From contig NZ_CP134146.1 of the NCBI RefSeq assembly GCF_031583575.1, forward strand, positions 2,418,001-2,482,000: DNA of 64,000 nt, in the 5' to 3' direction. Shown here in pieces: positions 46,201-55,276 of this stretch. Position numbers and translations under genes: made by a program. Source of the DNA: Thalassotalea nanhaiensis. Lineage in GTDB: Bacteria; Pseudomonadota; Gammaproteobacteria; Enterobacterales; Alteromonadaceae. The notes beneath the pieces were generated by a model, which saw only the letters and a program-made list of their open reading frames with translations, did not search any database and was not told the DNA's origin. The first letter of the stretch is position 1; each line of letters starts with the position of its first letter.

Positions 46201-47804
46201 TCTTTAGCAACGTGATTAACGACCAAAGTATTACCACCAAATAATGTCGCAATTTTTTTATCAAAACCTCGATCGGATGACGCCGAGCCAACGCTGGTAA
46301 GCCAAGGAGCATTTGCAGGGGTACGTACCGTGCCCCAGCCATATGCACCGGTGTTACCGGCAGAAGCAGATACATGCATTCCATTTTGACGAGCACCTAA
46401 AAACGCTAATGCCTGCCAACTGTACCAAGGAGATGTTGCCGGTCCACTAACGGAATAGTTAACCGCGTCAACTCCAATATTAAAGGCATGCTCAAGAGCT
46501 ACAGCAGCATAACCTGGGAAACAACCGCCATTTGTACCACCACACACTTGATAAGATATTATATTTGCATGTGGTGCCACACCGGCTATACGGTCATAAA
46601 CAAACGATTCTTTAAAGTCGTTATAGCTGTTTTTATTTTCATGATTTTCTCTACCTTCAATAGCTCTTTGCTCTAATTCTTCTTCAAAGTTAGCCATTAA
46701 AGTAACGTGATCGCGTTGCCCGGTTTCAACTTCTGCTTGTATGTTGTAAACAAAGTTACCTGCTGCGGTTGAGGCTACGTGAGTACCATGACCAGTAAAG
46801 TCTTGACCTGTTGCCCATCTTGAGTGAACAAAAGTCACATCACCATTTTCTTCAATTATGTGATCATGAGATACACTATCGTCGGCAAAAGCACCTATGC
46901 CCATAACACCAATGAGCTTTTCACTACACCAGTTTGGCTGCGTAGCACAATCTCCGTAGTAACCTGATGCACTGTTTGGGTTTGGAATAGGGTTGGTAAA
47001 AGTGTAAGTTGTACTTACTTTATTACCTTCTTCATCAACAACAAAATTACCATCGGAGTCAAATTCAAACTCTTCAACCTCGCCAGCAAATGACGGGTTA
47101 AATGGTGGTAAGTTTTCAGTATCGGTAATATCCCTTACCAGTTCATGATAAGACGAAATACCTGAGTCAATAACAGCAACAACTGCGCCCTCGCCCATGC
47201 TGATACTGTCGCCATTGGCATCTACGTATGTATTAGTTTGCTGCCAGACATTATCCGCACCAGTAAATGCAGGGCCAGAATCTGTGTCCATGGCTTGCAT
47301 TTCAAGTTTCTCGATTGAGCGTACACCTGGCATACCTTTGACTAGTAATGCTTCAGTTGCATTAAGCTCGGTGGTAAAACCGTTTAAAACAGAGGTAAAT
47401 TCAAATTCAACATCCAGCTCGCGCTTTAAGCGCAAACCAATATGCAATTGCATTTCAGCCTGTTTGCCAGATAAAAAGTTTTTATATTGCTTTGACGCTA
47501 AACTCTTAGTATTAAGCTTACCGCGGGCATCAATATTTGTGCCTTTACTGGCTACTACATTCGTTGCTGATAAACCATCGACGCCGCCTTTATACATGGC
47601 TAAAGCATCGTCTTCTAATAAGACCATGTAGCTGTCGATACCAGCGAGTGATTTCTTTTGAGTGAGTAAATCTTTGGTAAAAACCGTTTGATTTAGTGGA
47701 ATATAAGTCTGACCATCGTTGTCTATTAAGCTATTTGATGCAGCATTCGCGCCTGCAGCAGAAATAGACAAAGCCAGCATTAATTTATTTAAATGTAATT
47801 TCAC
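43209..47804 (-). CDS. Secreted S8 serine peptidase (subtilisin-like), intact, GlyGly-CTERM
   Basis: A 1531-residue exoprotease. It has a signal peptide (1-21), an I9-type propeptide (about 55-170) and a catalytic domain with D213 (VAVIDSG), H339 (GHGTHVA), N484 (SASAGNTG) and S750 (SGTSMSTPH), all intact. A PA-type insertion (about 540-680) sits inside it. Beta-sandwich modules and a PKD-like domain follow, then the tail FGGTTNAAFMLMALTALFTRR, a GlyGly-CTERM sorting signal. The start is GTG with AAGGA. It is 24 bp after the pseudo-subtilisin gene and 90 bp before the TonB receptor gene. Confidence 0.92.
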   Translation of the reverse strand: MKLHLNKLMLALSISAAGANAASNSLIDNDGQTYIPLNQTVFTKDLLTQKKSLAGIDSYMVLLEDDALAMYKGGVDGLSATNVVASKGTNIDARGKLNTKSLASKQYKNFLSGKQAEMQLHIGLRLKRELDVEFEFTSVLNGFTTELNATEALLVKGMPGVRSIEKLEMQAMDTDSGPAFTGADNVWQQTNTYVDANGDSISMGEGAVVAVIDSGISSYHELVRDITDTENLPPFNPSFAGEVEEFEFDSDGNFVVDEEGNKVSTTYTFTNPIPNPNSASGYYGDCATQPNWCSEKLIGVMGIGAFADDSVSHDHIIEENGDVTFVHSRWATGQDFTGHGTHVASTAAGNFVYNIQAEVETGQRDHVTLMANFEEELEQRAIEGRENHENKNSYNDFKESFVYDRIAGVAPHANIISYQVCGGTNGGCFPGYAAVALEHAFNIGVDAVNYSVSGPATSPWYSWQALAFLGARQNGMHVSASAGNTGAYGWGTVRTPANAPWLTSVGSASSDRGFDKKIATLFGGNTLVVNHVAKDDLDKPEWQQYIDLSGVLVGEAGTLGLAETDLVLASNAEVSNAEDDWGIAGGCGPRTLKPEIVAGKVVVCKRGGGNGEGPIARLTKGVEAHFAGAAGMILINTKNGSESVIADQHVLPALHLNYKNGKQLVEWLAEGKDHKIALSDSKARSNPTRANFPSVFSSRGPDIFSKDYLIPSITGPGQTIIASGLGPNMMRYKSNSVTSGSKWEYKSGTSMSTPHMTGIYAIIAGVQNAKEVEEERWTPAEAQSAVMLTAATTVRVWNGEFDQDNNEVFDPASFHMQGSGLMRVDYALKAGLVMPITRDEYLAADPYGDAAYQELPDDQGLPGESDKGDEMELPYPVDEYGDKILAPHGWHGKTHRLNLASLSKGDCLAACGWVRTFKAVKDATYDISYSYGNKGMVLNTYVVDESVEGLVLTPREEDEIKTVELAGAEINTLSVKAGQTYKLYFTATVNDELDALWSNGRIHFKSSDSNIADMSLAAAVEFVAGTAPEAVNIIAHRDTGTVQVSDIVTIGSNDLTITESSITEAFTDKVYISRDQFPSEVYRDLEDGTYSYPFYVPSTAARLVIEVLDTSSPDIDMYAMVDSDADSVVDTRELRAVTFWDGYRGADAKIDVQNPTPGIYMLLIHNYGDIFNAVEIGEGEANPLHDPATLEEPDFVEFSISVVRNADEDDESLKVRGPRNVAPDVEVSLDLTWNKAMTKGERYYGQFHLGTDDHLSQNIGTVNVNIQRGLDDVQLNLLSNNEASSEAAFEIMFTANNTEKDITYNMTVDLTAGTELVQFTHENVQKGIALKSAGEVVDYSINGSEITFEHVMTAGGNAEAVALVINYDHVEGHTDVAPVVTSIINEQEHPSYSYADEAIEVVGRPVFTTSVSERNPSKGDTVVISASLVDAVIDNPLISYQWAQVSGPSVEFTQSGNEISFVTPGAKKEGIIIFELTGHNGDKQSMPVEASVNVEATDFGGTTNAAFMLMALTALFTRRTMLRQSKLRKTK

Positions 47805-47828
47805 TTTTATATCCTTTTTGAAAAGTGC

Positions 47829-50800
47829 CTAAGCACTTTTCTTTAATCTTTGAGCTAAACGACGTTGGCTGGCCAAAATCATTAACAAGATGAAAGTAAA
47901 TGAGGTGCTACCGCCTGAAGAGGATGAATTTCTTTCTTCTTCAGCTTCAGAATTTTCATTGGTAATGTTCAATTCAAGTGATGCTTGATAAGTATGAATA
48001 TCGTCAGAAACCAATAATGTTGAGAAGAACTGCCCTGCCACATTTGGTGTACCTGATAACGTACCTGCTTGGCTAAGCGATAACCCTGCTGGTAATTCAT
48101 TTGAACTAAAGATAATCTTACCGCCATCAAGATCGGTAAAGTGTGATGCTAAAGAAACGCTTTCAATTTCTTGGCCAACTTTAGCTGCAATAACAGGTAA
48201 ACCAGAAACCTGCTGCGGTGCATTGTCATTGGCGTTCGATAAGCCGATATTCACCGTAGTGATATCACCATTAAGGTAATTCATGTACGCCTGTATTTTG
48301 ATTTGGTATTGGGTCTTTGCTTCATAGTTCAGAATTGATGCGTCGCGAACAGTGATTACACCAAATTCATCCATCTGAAATGGTGCACCAACATCGCTAC
48401 TCATTAAGCGCATGCGCGAGTTTTTACTTTGTTGTAATCGGTCTCCACCAAACTGAACCTGGCCAACAAAGTCACCATTTTGTGCATCTTCACTAATGGT
48501 AAAACTTTGGTTATCTTTAATGGTTGGTAATGGCGCATTCCAGTCTAAAAATTTGAAATAACCACTGGCAGGACTAAACACTGACGACTTGCCAATACAG
48601 TTGTCCAAACCTAAATCAACAATCTGACCACCACACTCTTCTTGCACAAGCTGGGCAACAGTCGCTCTTTCACCTGGAGCAACAGTAAGCTTATCTTGCC
48701 AAGTTAGTTCATCTGCATCTTTACTATCATCAGCATGCGCAATTTTTATAACAGAGCCAGTTAATAATGAGTAATTACCTTCGCCAAACATTGTTTGCTT
48801 AATTGGCGCTTTTAGTACATCAGCAAACTCGATCATTTTGATATAATCGGTTTGGCTATGCTCACCTTTTAAGTTATCCGGGTAACATGTTGCGTAAGTA
48901 CTCTCTTTTGGTAGATTACACATTAAATTAGCCGTAGTTGGGCCTTCACCACCGGGCCATGGTGCCCCTACTGGTGATGTAAATGAGATATCTTCAACAA
49001 AACGAGGGTGCGTTACCGTACAGGTATAACGTAAAGGACTTAACGTTTTAATATCACAAAAGTTGGTAAAGCTTGTTTCGCTAAGGCCAAAGTAAATAGG
49101 TAAGCTTACTATCGGCTGATTTTCAGTAAACTCTCTAATACAGTTACCATTAGAGTCATGTACTTCAATAAAATCTTCACTGTAATCTTCGTCTTCACAG
49201 ATGTCTTCAATAATTTCTTCGTCAAGGGCATTATCAAGTTCTTGCTCGAATAAGCCGCCATATTTGAAATTATGAATAAGCAAGTTATCGCCGATAGTCG
49301 GTAAACTCTGTCTATCAGTAATAAACTGAAAACCAATATTTTCATTAAAGGTTTGCTCATTTATGGTGAAATCCGATTCTATCGGGGTAACACCGTAGCC
49401 AATGTGTGGTCCATGATATAAATCTTCTAAACAGATATTCATGATCACCGTATCACCACCTGGAGAAACAATAGTAGGTAATGTCGATGTTTTTAGACGT
49501 TTTTGTGGGGCATCTAAGTCATAGGCATATTTGTAATCAATATAAAACGTTTCTAAAGTAAGTGGCTTTAAAGAGTCATCGATACCATCGCGCAGTCCAT
49601 CTTCGCCTTCATCAATTGAATCAAAAGATACAAAAAGCTCGGTAATTCTTTGCTGTTCATTTCTAACAGCAGCTAACTCAACCGGTGTTTTATAACGTAA
49701 TTGACTATTAACAATTGAGCCTTCTTGCGGATATACATTATCAGCCGCAAGCAGTGCTTCTTGGTTATAAAGCTTTAACACCACTAACTTTTCACCAATA
49801 CGATCCATATACTTAGATACTGGTACTTGCATTGGCTCAAACATAGTAACGGCAACACTTAGTTGCTTGTTTGAAACACTGCATTGCTCTTGTGGATAAA
49901 CACCACCAGAAACTGCTTTAATAATGTTGCCACCGGAATTTACTTTGTCGGCAGGTTTACTGGCTGAATAGTAAATGGTAGGCATGGCATAAAGCTCTTG
50001 CGCAACACTTGATTCATTTTTAATATCAACCTGATTATAAGATTGGGTAATGTCAAAATAAGTGGCATTTTTCCAGTCACTTCTAAACGGTGGCACTCTT
50101 TCTTCTATGCCTATTTTGTCATAGGTTTCTTTTTTGAAAAAAGTATCAAAAACAGAAGTTTCCATATCAACACTGAATGGACTAGTTTGATTAGGCATAG
50201 CTAACCAGGGCATTTGAATATTTTTAGTTTTACTACGTTCGTGAGAAAATTGGATGTAGCCATCTAATGCATATTGATCCCAATTTTCAAGTGTGTAATC
50301 CGCACTTTCCTGAATCGATATAGGGCTTAACTTACTGCCATCAATATTAAAGGTAACGCCGACAGTGATTTCTGAATTAGCTGGTATCGTTACGTGTGAA
50401 GGCATGAGCACACTAATGGCGGCATTATTCGGTCGATACGAGTCTTCCACACTTTTCGCATCATGAATAACATTTGACAAATAATACGTTTCTTCTTTAT
50501 CAGAAACGTTTTTAATGACTAATTCTTTAGTAAATCCGGCTTCGCCTTGCACAGCAACCTGACCTAAATTAATAGTCGGTTGCAGCGTTGCTTTGTCATA
50601 CATTAACACTGGCGTGCCATTAGCGGCCACAGGGTTTAAGCGGCCACCGCCTAATTGGGCAATTCCCCAGGCATTAGCAACATCATACTCACCGGTATTG
50701 GTGATCATCGCTTTAATTTCATGGGCGTTAAGCTGTGGGTAACGCTTCATTAAATTAGCAGCCACCCCTGCAACTCTTGCTGCGCCGTATAAATTGTTAG

Positions 50801-52094
50801 GTTCAACTTTATCGCTGTAGTTACCAGAATTAATAATTGCGCCATAAGCGTCAGATGATAATGCAACAACTTCAGGTTTTATATTTGATTGACCACGATT
50901 AGGCCCTATTGGACTGTGTTCGTTAATAATGTATTCACCAACATTATCGACATCTTTATCAACAAAACCGACTGAAATTCCTTCTGGCACCATACCGCGT
51001 GGAGCCACGCTGTAATACGTTTCAAATTGACCATTGTCCCCTGCAGGAGTCACCACTAGGGTGCCGGTAGCAGCAATGGCACGTAATATTTTAATATCTA
51101 AACTACCGCCAGTATGGTTTTCGTCCCAAAAACCTAACCAGCCCAGAGTGTTTACATCTAATAATAAAATATCGGCAGCATCAGACATATCACCGTCTAG
51201 GTTGGGATCCATAACCATTTCGAATGCTTCGTATAGGCTTTCTTTTGACTCTCTTAAAATTCCAGAGCCTGAGTTATTTACACCATGGACTTTATAACTA
51301 AGTATTTTCGCTGAAGGCGCTGCATTTAAAATCATAGATGCGGTGACGGTGCCAACTCCGGCCTGATAGCCGTACTCTACCCCATCGACTTCAATTTCGA
51401 TGTCGGCAAAAAATTCAATCGGGTTATAATCAAAGCCGCCACGAGAAGAGGAAAAGTCGAAGCCGCCAATAACGGTTTGGTTTGGAAATAAATCAGACAC
51501 TGCATCACGGTCATAATATGCAGTCACATAATCAGCTTGCTTACCGCTACCACCAAGTTGTGCATGAGTATAATCAACACCTTGGCCAATAAGAGCAACC
51601 ACCGGATTGTCTCCTGGGTCATTCACTTTTAAGTACCGATATGGCGACTCTTTGGCTGCTAATGAATTAGCTTCTACCAAGGTGGCATTTTCATCCTTAA
51701 TTACAGAATCAACGTCAGAAAAATGACGAACTTTGTCAGCGGTTGCTTTACTCATTTGCATGGTGAGCATGCTAGTAACGATTCGTAGCTGTCTGGTCAC
51801 AATCGCGTTAGGGTCTTCGGCTTGAATGCTCGCAATTAATTGAGTTTGTTGTTCAGTGATTTCGTTTATAACAGCGCTTCGACCAGCACCGTATACAGCA
51901 TATTTGCTGTCTATTGCTCCAGCTTGAGCTAGAGTAATATTGTATACCCCTAATTCTTCGTTTGTGTTAGCTAGGTGTGAACTAACACTGTCGGTATTAG
52001 CACTATCTAGTTTGCCATTATTTACGACGGCATTAGCACTATTTGATAATAATGCTGAAACTAAAATTGCGACAGCGGATGATTTAAAAATCAT
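47829..52094 (-). CDS. Catalytically dead S8 (subtilisin-fold) secreted protein, GlyGly-CTERM
   Basis: A 1421-residue protein with signal peptide and subtilisin fold whose active site is lost. Where the family has VIDTGVDYTH it reads LIGQGVDYTH (G170); the HGTH position reads VGTV (V247); the oxyanion segment is AGDNG; and the GTSMAAPHVAG helix reads NNLYGAARVAG (no serine). Hydrophobic core and glycines are kept, so it is not a decayed gene. A cadherin-like domain, an Ig (LPAGLSLSQAGTLSGTP) and a GlyGly-CTERM tail (SSSSGGSTSFTFILLMILAS) follow. GAGGA precedes the ATG. It probably acts as a binding, chaperone or inhibitor partner of the adjacent protease. Confidence 0.87.
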   Translation of the reverse strand: MIFKSSAVAILVSALLSNSANAVVNNGKLDSANTDSVSSHLANTNEELGVYNITLAQAGAIDSKYAVYGAGRSAVINEITEQQTQLIASIQAEDPNAIVTRQLRIVTSMLTMQMSKATADKVRHFSDVDSVIKDENATLVEANSLAAKESPYRYLKVNDPGDNPVVALIGQGVDYTHAQLGGSGKQADYVTAYYDRDAVSDLFPNQTVIGGFDFSSSRGGFDYNPIEFFADIEIEVDGVEYGYQAGVGTVTASMILNAAPSAKILSYKVHGVNNSGSGILRESKESLYEAFEMVMDPNLDGDMSDAADILLLDVNTLGWLGFWDENHTGGSLDIKILRAIAATGTLVVTPAGDNGQFETYYSVAPRGMVPEGISVGFVDKDVDNVGEYIINEHSPIGPNRGQSNIKPEVVALSSDAYGAIINSGNYSDKVEPNNLYGAARVAGVAANLMKRYPQLNAHEIKAMITNTGEYDVANAWGIAQLGGGRLNPVAANGTPVLMYDKATLQPTINLGQVAVQGEAGFTKELVIKNVSDKEETYYLSNVIHDAKSVEDSYRPNNAAISVLMPSHVTIPANSEITVGVTFNIDGSKLSPISIQESADYTLENWDQYALDGYIQFSHERSKTKNIQMPWLAMPNQTSPFSVDMETSVFDTFFKKETYDKIGIEERVPPFRSDWKNATYFDITQSYNQVDIKNESSVAQELYAMPTIYYSASKPADKVNSGGNIIKAVSGGVYPQEQCSVSNKQLSVAVTMFEPMQVPVSKYMDRIGEKLVVLKLYNQEALLAADNVYPQEGSIVNSQLRYKTPVELAAVRNEQQRITELFVSFDSIDEGEDGLRDGIDDSLKPLTLETFYIDYKYAYDLDAPQKRLKTSTLPTIVSPGGDTVIMNICLEDLYHGPHIGYGVTPIESDFTINEQTFNENIGFQFITDRQSLPTIGDNLLIHNFKYGGLFEQELDNALDEEIIEDICEDEDYSEDFIEVHDSNGNCIREFTENQPIVSLPIYFGLSETSFTNFCDIKTLSPLRYTCTVTHPRFVEDISFTSPVGAPWPGGEGPTTANLMCNLPKESTYATCYPDNLKGEHSQTDYIKMIEFADVLKAPIKQTMFGEGNYSLLTGSVIKIAHADDSKDADELTWQDKLTVAPGERATVAQLVQEECGGQIVDLGLDNCIGKSSVFSPASGYFKFLDWNAPLPTIKDNQSFTISEDAQNGDFVGQVQFGGDRLQQSKNSRMRLMSSDVGAPFQMDEFGVITVRDASILNYEAKTQYQIKIQAYMNYLNGDITTVNIGLSNANDNAPQQVSGLPVIAAKVGQEIESVSLASHFTDLDGGKIIFSSNELPAGLSLSQAGTLSGTPNVAGQFFSTLLVSDDIHTYQASLELNITNENSEAEEERNSSSSGGSTSFTFILLMILASQRRLAQRLKKSA

Positions 52095-52403
52095 AGTGTC
52101 CTCTTTAATTAATTTAAAATGTTCTAAATTTAAGATTCATTTGGAATCATAAAATTTTGAAGCTGTTGTACATGGGTGAATTTATTGGCAGATATAAATA
52201 CAAGAGTTAAAATTTCCATTCAATCAATCAGAGTTCCAATTAGCGTTGAATTAACATCTTATTTTTATCCAAAACCTTTAATCACAATGCTTTGAAAGAA
52301 TTTGTTCCGATAACAATCTCACCCAAAGATTAACAAAATTTAACAATTTCCAGATGTCATATAAGTAACTTTAAATGTCACTTAGTTGAATACATGTTTG
52401 AAT

Positions 52404-52428
52404 TAAACCCCTGTAAACCAGGGGTTTA
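52404..52428. promoter_or_regulatory. Inverted repeat, candidate operator
   Basis: A perfect 10-bp stem, taaacccctg / caggggttta, with a 5-base spacer and no T run on either strand, about 310 bp before the pseudo-subtilisin start. It may be a regulator site; unproven. Confidence 0.35.
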
Positions 52429-52658
52429 CACAAGATTAACAAAGGTAGATTTTGCAATTACTTATTGCTGTATTTTGAATTTAGGGGCTGTCAAAGTTCA
52501 CACTTGAATATGTGCTATAACTAACACTTGTGATACTTATTGAGAATGATTAACGAAGAAAGAGTATCCATCGCTAAGGTCGTCAAATTAGGAGATTGGT
52601 AGTTTATCTTACTGATGATTAATAAACGGCTGAAAGGATGTTGATCACTTTATAAAAG

Positions 52659-52690
52659 TAAACCCCATTTACTACAACGGGGTTTATTTA
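52659..52690 (-). terminator. Terminator of the winged-helix regulator gene
   Basis: An 8-bp stem, taaacccc / ggggttta, with a 12-base loop (52659-52686). The T tract on the minus-strand exit is weak, so moderate support. Confidence 0.5.
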
Positions 52691-52749
52691 ATAAAGACTG
52701 AGTTGTGATAACTCAAATAATTTATTTTTAAGTTCGATTTAGTAGACGG

Positions 52750-54882
52750 TCAATCAAGCAACATAGCATATATATCGGCATCATTAACCCCGTGTAAACT
52801 AATCAATATTGACTGGTTCTGGGTTGGAGATATACCACGGTAATTACGTATTGACGTTGCAGGTAACGATATAACTACCTTGTCTTCACCGTTCATATTT
52901 AGTTGCTTTATTCGATCGTTTGCATCACTGCGCTCGATATAATAAAACGCATCATCCATCCAAAAAAAGTTACCAAAATCTCGAGCGGAAAGTTTATCTA
53001 CTACTTTAGTGAATTGCTTGGTATTTAAGTTAAATTGCCAGATCCCTGATTCATTTTTTCTGCTGACATATAAATTACCGTCAGCACCTTCGACAGCAAA
53101 ACTTTCGCCGGTGTGAGTAATTTCATCAATAGTTTTGTCAGCAATGTTATAGCGATAAATCCCTTGCTTTTTCTCTGTTATACCTGAAAAATAAAACGCG
53201 TCTTCAGATAATGACCAGTACGGGTGAGCCACCTTCATTGGGAGATTATCTATTTTGCTTAAATTACCATCGGGTAAGCTACCTAAAAACAACTGACTTG
53301 CTGCTTCGCCAGGCTGTTTTAACACAACAGCAAATTGCTTGCCTGAAGGTGAAGTCGTTGGCACAAAAGGTAAGCCAATATTTTCGGTTAGTTGCTTAGA
53401 AACAAACTTCTGTCTTAGCCATAACTCCCAATTACCAGAGCGATTCGATACAAATAAAACACTGTCATCTGCATTAATATATTGGCCGTACAAATCTCTT
53501 GAAGATGAAGCAACACGGCGTAACGTACTTCCAGTGTCTAACGATTTTTCTTCAATAAACTCACTTGAGGTATGGCGTGAAAAAAACAGTTCTCCTGTTG
53601 CTTTGTTTATAGCAACACTGCCAGGAGTTGGCGAGCTATTAAGCATGACTAATTCATTACTATCAAGACTTAATGCTTCGATAACAAACTGCCCTTGCTT
53701 AGGCTTTGTGATAATAATTTGTCTATTGCTCTCATCCCAAGCCAAACCAATCATAGTATTATCATCGGTAAGTAAAATACGCTCGTTATTTTTGCTCGCC
53801 GATTGAACCGGGGCTTCAACGTCCAAAGTTATCAACTGCGATTGCAAGTTGTCTTTACGTATAATCGCTATTTTTTCATTATTATCAATAAAAACCACCA
53901 AAGAATCAGATTGGTTTAATTTAGGGTAAGTCAGCTGATGACTGGTCTGTTCAGCTATATCGTAGCGAAATATTGCGACCCTGCCTTTTAACACTTTAGG
54001 GTAAGCGATGTATTTACCATCACTGCTCCAATCAAGACCATGGTTAAACTTGTCTTGACTACACCCATTCGCGATCAGCTTGTCCCTATTTGAGATAAGA
54101 TGATAGCGTCTTACCTGACAATCACCATTGTCATAAATCCTGATATACGCTAATGATTGACCATCTGGTGACCAAACTGGGGTTATTTCTTCAGCATCAC
54201 TACGAGTGACCAGTCGCAGTTCTGCTTCATTGTCGGTTAAATCTTTAATATATATTTGGCTATGTTTTCTTTCTTGGCGCCATTGAAAAGCCATCAACTG
54301 ACCGTTAGGACTGATCGCGGGCTGCTCTTCAACTCCCTCAAAATTAGTAATATGTTTAACTTCAGTTTTAACTTTAACTACACTTTTTGTCGATTGAAGT
54401 TTATTTGGTAGAAACGCATAAACTCCTGCGGCTACAACTAATACCGCTGCTGTAGCTATATATGCTGGCATCACTCTTTTGCTAGGATTTAGATTTTTGA
54501 CCTTCTCTTCTTCAACAGGCTCTGGAGATATAATAAGCTGATAGCCAACTTTTTGAATAGTCACGAATACTTCGTCAGTATCAGCGCCTAAATCGGTAAA
54601 TACTTTGCGAAGAAACCAAACAGCATTAGGGAAACCTGTTTTACCAACGCCTTCGTTATTCAACCAAACCTTTTCAATGGCTTCATCTTTACTGACAATA
54701 TGATCAGGGCTTACTATAAAAAGTTTCAGTAAATCAAAAACTTTCGCTGAAAGCTGTACTGATTCTTGCTCATTGGCAATGGTCATTTTTCGACAGTCTA
54801 CCTGCCAACGACCGATACTGTACTTACGAGATGGTACTTCAATCATAAAGTTTACATAGCCTCTGCGAAAAATCGATTTCAT
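52750..54882 (-). CDS. Membrane-tethered winged-helix regulator with PD40/TolB-like propeller
   Basis: A 710-residue one-component regulator like CadC/ToxR. An OmpR-type winged helix covers residues 20-118 (LSAKVFDLLKLFIVSPDHIV, VGYQLI), a single transmembrane helix covers 138-158, and a periplasmic part holds several PD40 beta-propeller blades (ISPNGQLMAFQW, WSPDGQSLAYIR, WSSDGKYIAY). It lies between the exoprotease operon and the M12B-type protease gene, all on the minus strand. A reasonable hypothesis is that it senses a periplasmic signal and controls the proteases. The ATG at 54846 is an alternative start. Confidence 0.87.
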   Translation of the reverse strand: MKSIFRRGYVNFMIEVPSRKYSIGRWQVDCRKMTIANEQESVQLSAKVFDLLKLFIVSPDHIVSKDEAIEKVWLNNEGVGKTGFPNAVWFLRKVFTDLGADTDEVFVTIQKVGYQLIISPEPVEEEKVKNLNPSKRVMPAYIATAAVLVVAAGVYAFLPNKLQSTKSVVKVKTEVKHITNFEGVEEQPAISPNGQLMAFQWRQERKHSQIYIKDLTDNEAELRLVTRSDAEEITPVWSPDGQSLAYIRIYDNGDCQVRRYHLISNRDKLIANGCSQDKFNHGLDWSSDGKYIAYPKVLKGRVAIFRYDIAEQTSHQLTYPKLNQSDSLVVFIDNNEKIAIIRKDNLQSQLITLDVEAPVQSASKNNERILLTDDNTMIGLAWDESNRQIIITKPKQGQFVIEALSLDSNELVMLNSSPTPGSVAINKATGELFFSRHTSSEFIEEKSLDTGSTLRRVASSSRDLYGQYINADDSVLFVSNRSGNWELWLRQKFVSKQLTENIGLPFVPTTSPSGKQFAVVLKQPGEAASQLFLGSLPDGNLSKIDNLPMKVAHPYWSLSEDAFYFSGITEKKQGIYRYNIADKTIDEITHTGESFAVEGADGNLYVSRKNESGIWQFNLNTKQFTKVVDKLSARDFGNFFWMDDAFYYIERSDANDRIKQLNMNGEDKVVISLPATSIRNYRGISPTQNQSILISLHGVNDADIYAMLLD

Positions 54883-55229
54883 TTAACTTTCATTAACTTA
54901 AAATAACAAGTTTTTACCGATAACAAGATATCAAAATGTCTAAAACATATGGCTATATGATTAAAAAAATCAACCAAGAATTTAAACAATAGACCTCTAA
55001 TAATTTCATAAAGAAATCAAGTCATTGTTTTAAAAGAAGTAAATTTAACAAATATGAAAATATTGGATGTAAATTGGAGTAACACTTTGCGATTAACATA
55101 TATTTAACATGGCTATAGATAATCGATCGATGTAAATTTATGAACAGAGTACTAATTAAATAAAAGTATCTCGCTAAAGTAGTTAAAATTCAGGCAAGCT
55201 TTCGTAACATTATATTTACAAAATAGTGG
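54883..55229. other. Intergenic region upstream of the regulator gene
   Basis: Very AT-rich. It should carry the regulator promoter; no gene or clear operator was found. Confidence 0.4.
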
Positions 55230-55258
55230 ACAATGGAAAATTATCAATTGACCATTGT
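55230..55258 (-). terminator. Weak hairpin after the M12B-type protease gene
   Basis: A 7-bp stem, acaatgg / ccattgt, with a 15-base AT-rich loop and only a poor T tract on the minus strand. Confidence 0.4.
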
Positions 55259-55276
55259 TTACTTTTGCAGGTTGAT

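Larger units (their letters stand above)
52095..52749. other. Regulatory gap upstream of the pseudo-subtilisin operon
   Basis: 655 bp without a gene. It holds a 10-bp inverted repeat (52404-52428), the terminator of the upstream regulator gene (52659-52686), and, by position, the operon promoter. Confidence 0.5.

Noticed and set aside
53339-53806. 155-codon plus-strand frame inside the regulator gene
   Set aside because: No motif or ribosome site; it is antisense to a clear PD40 propeller.
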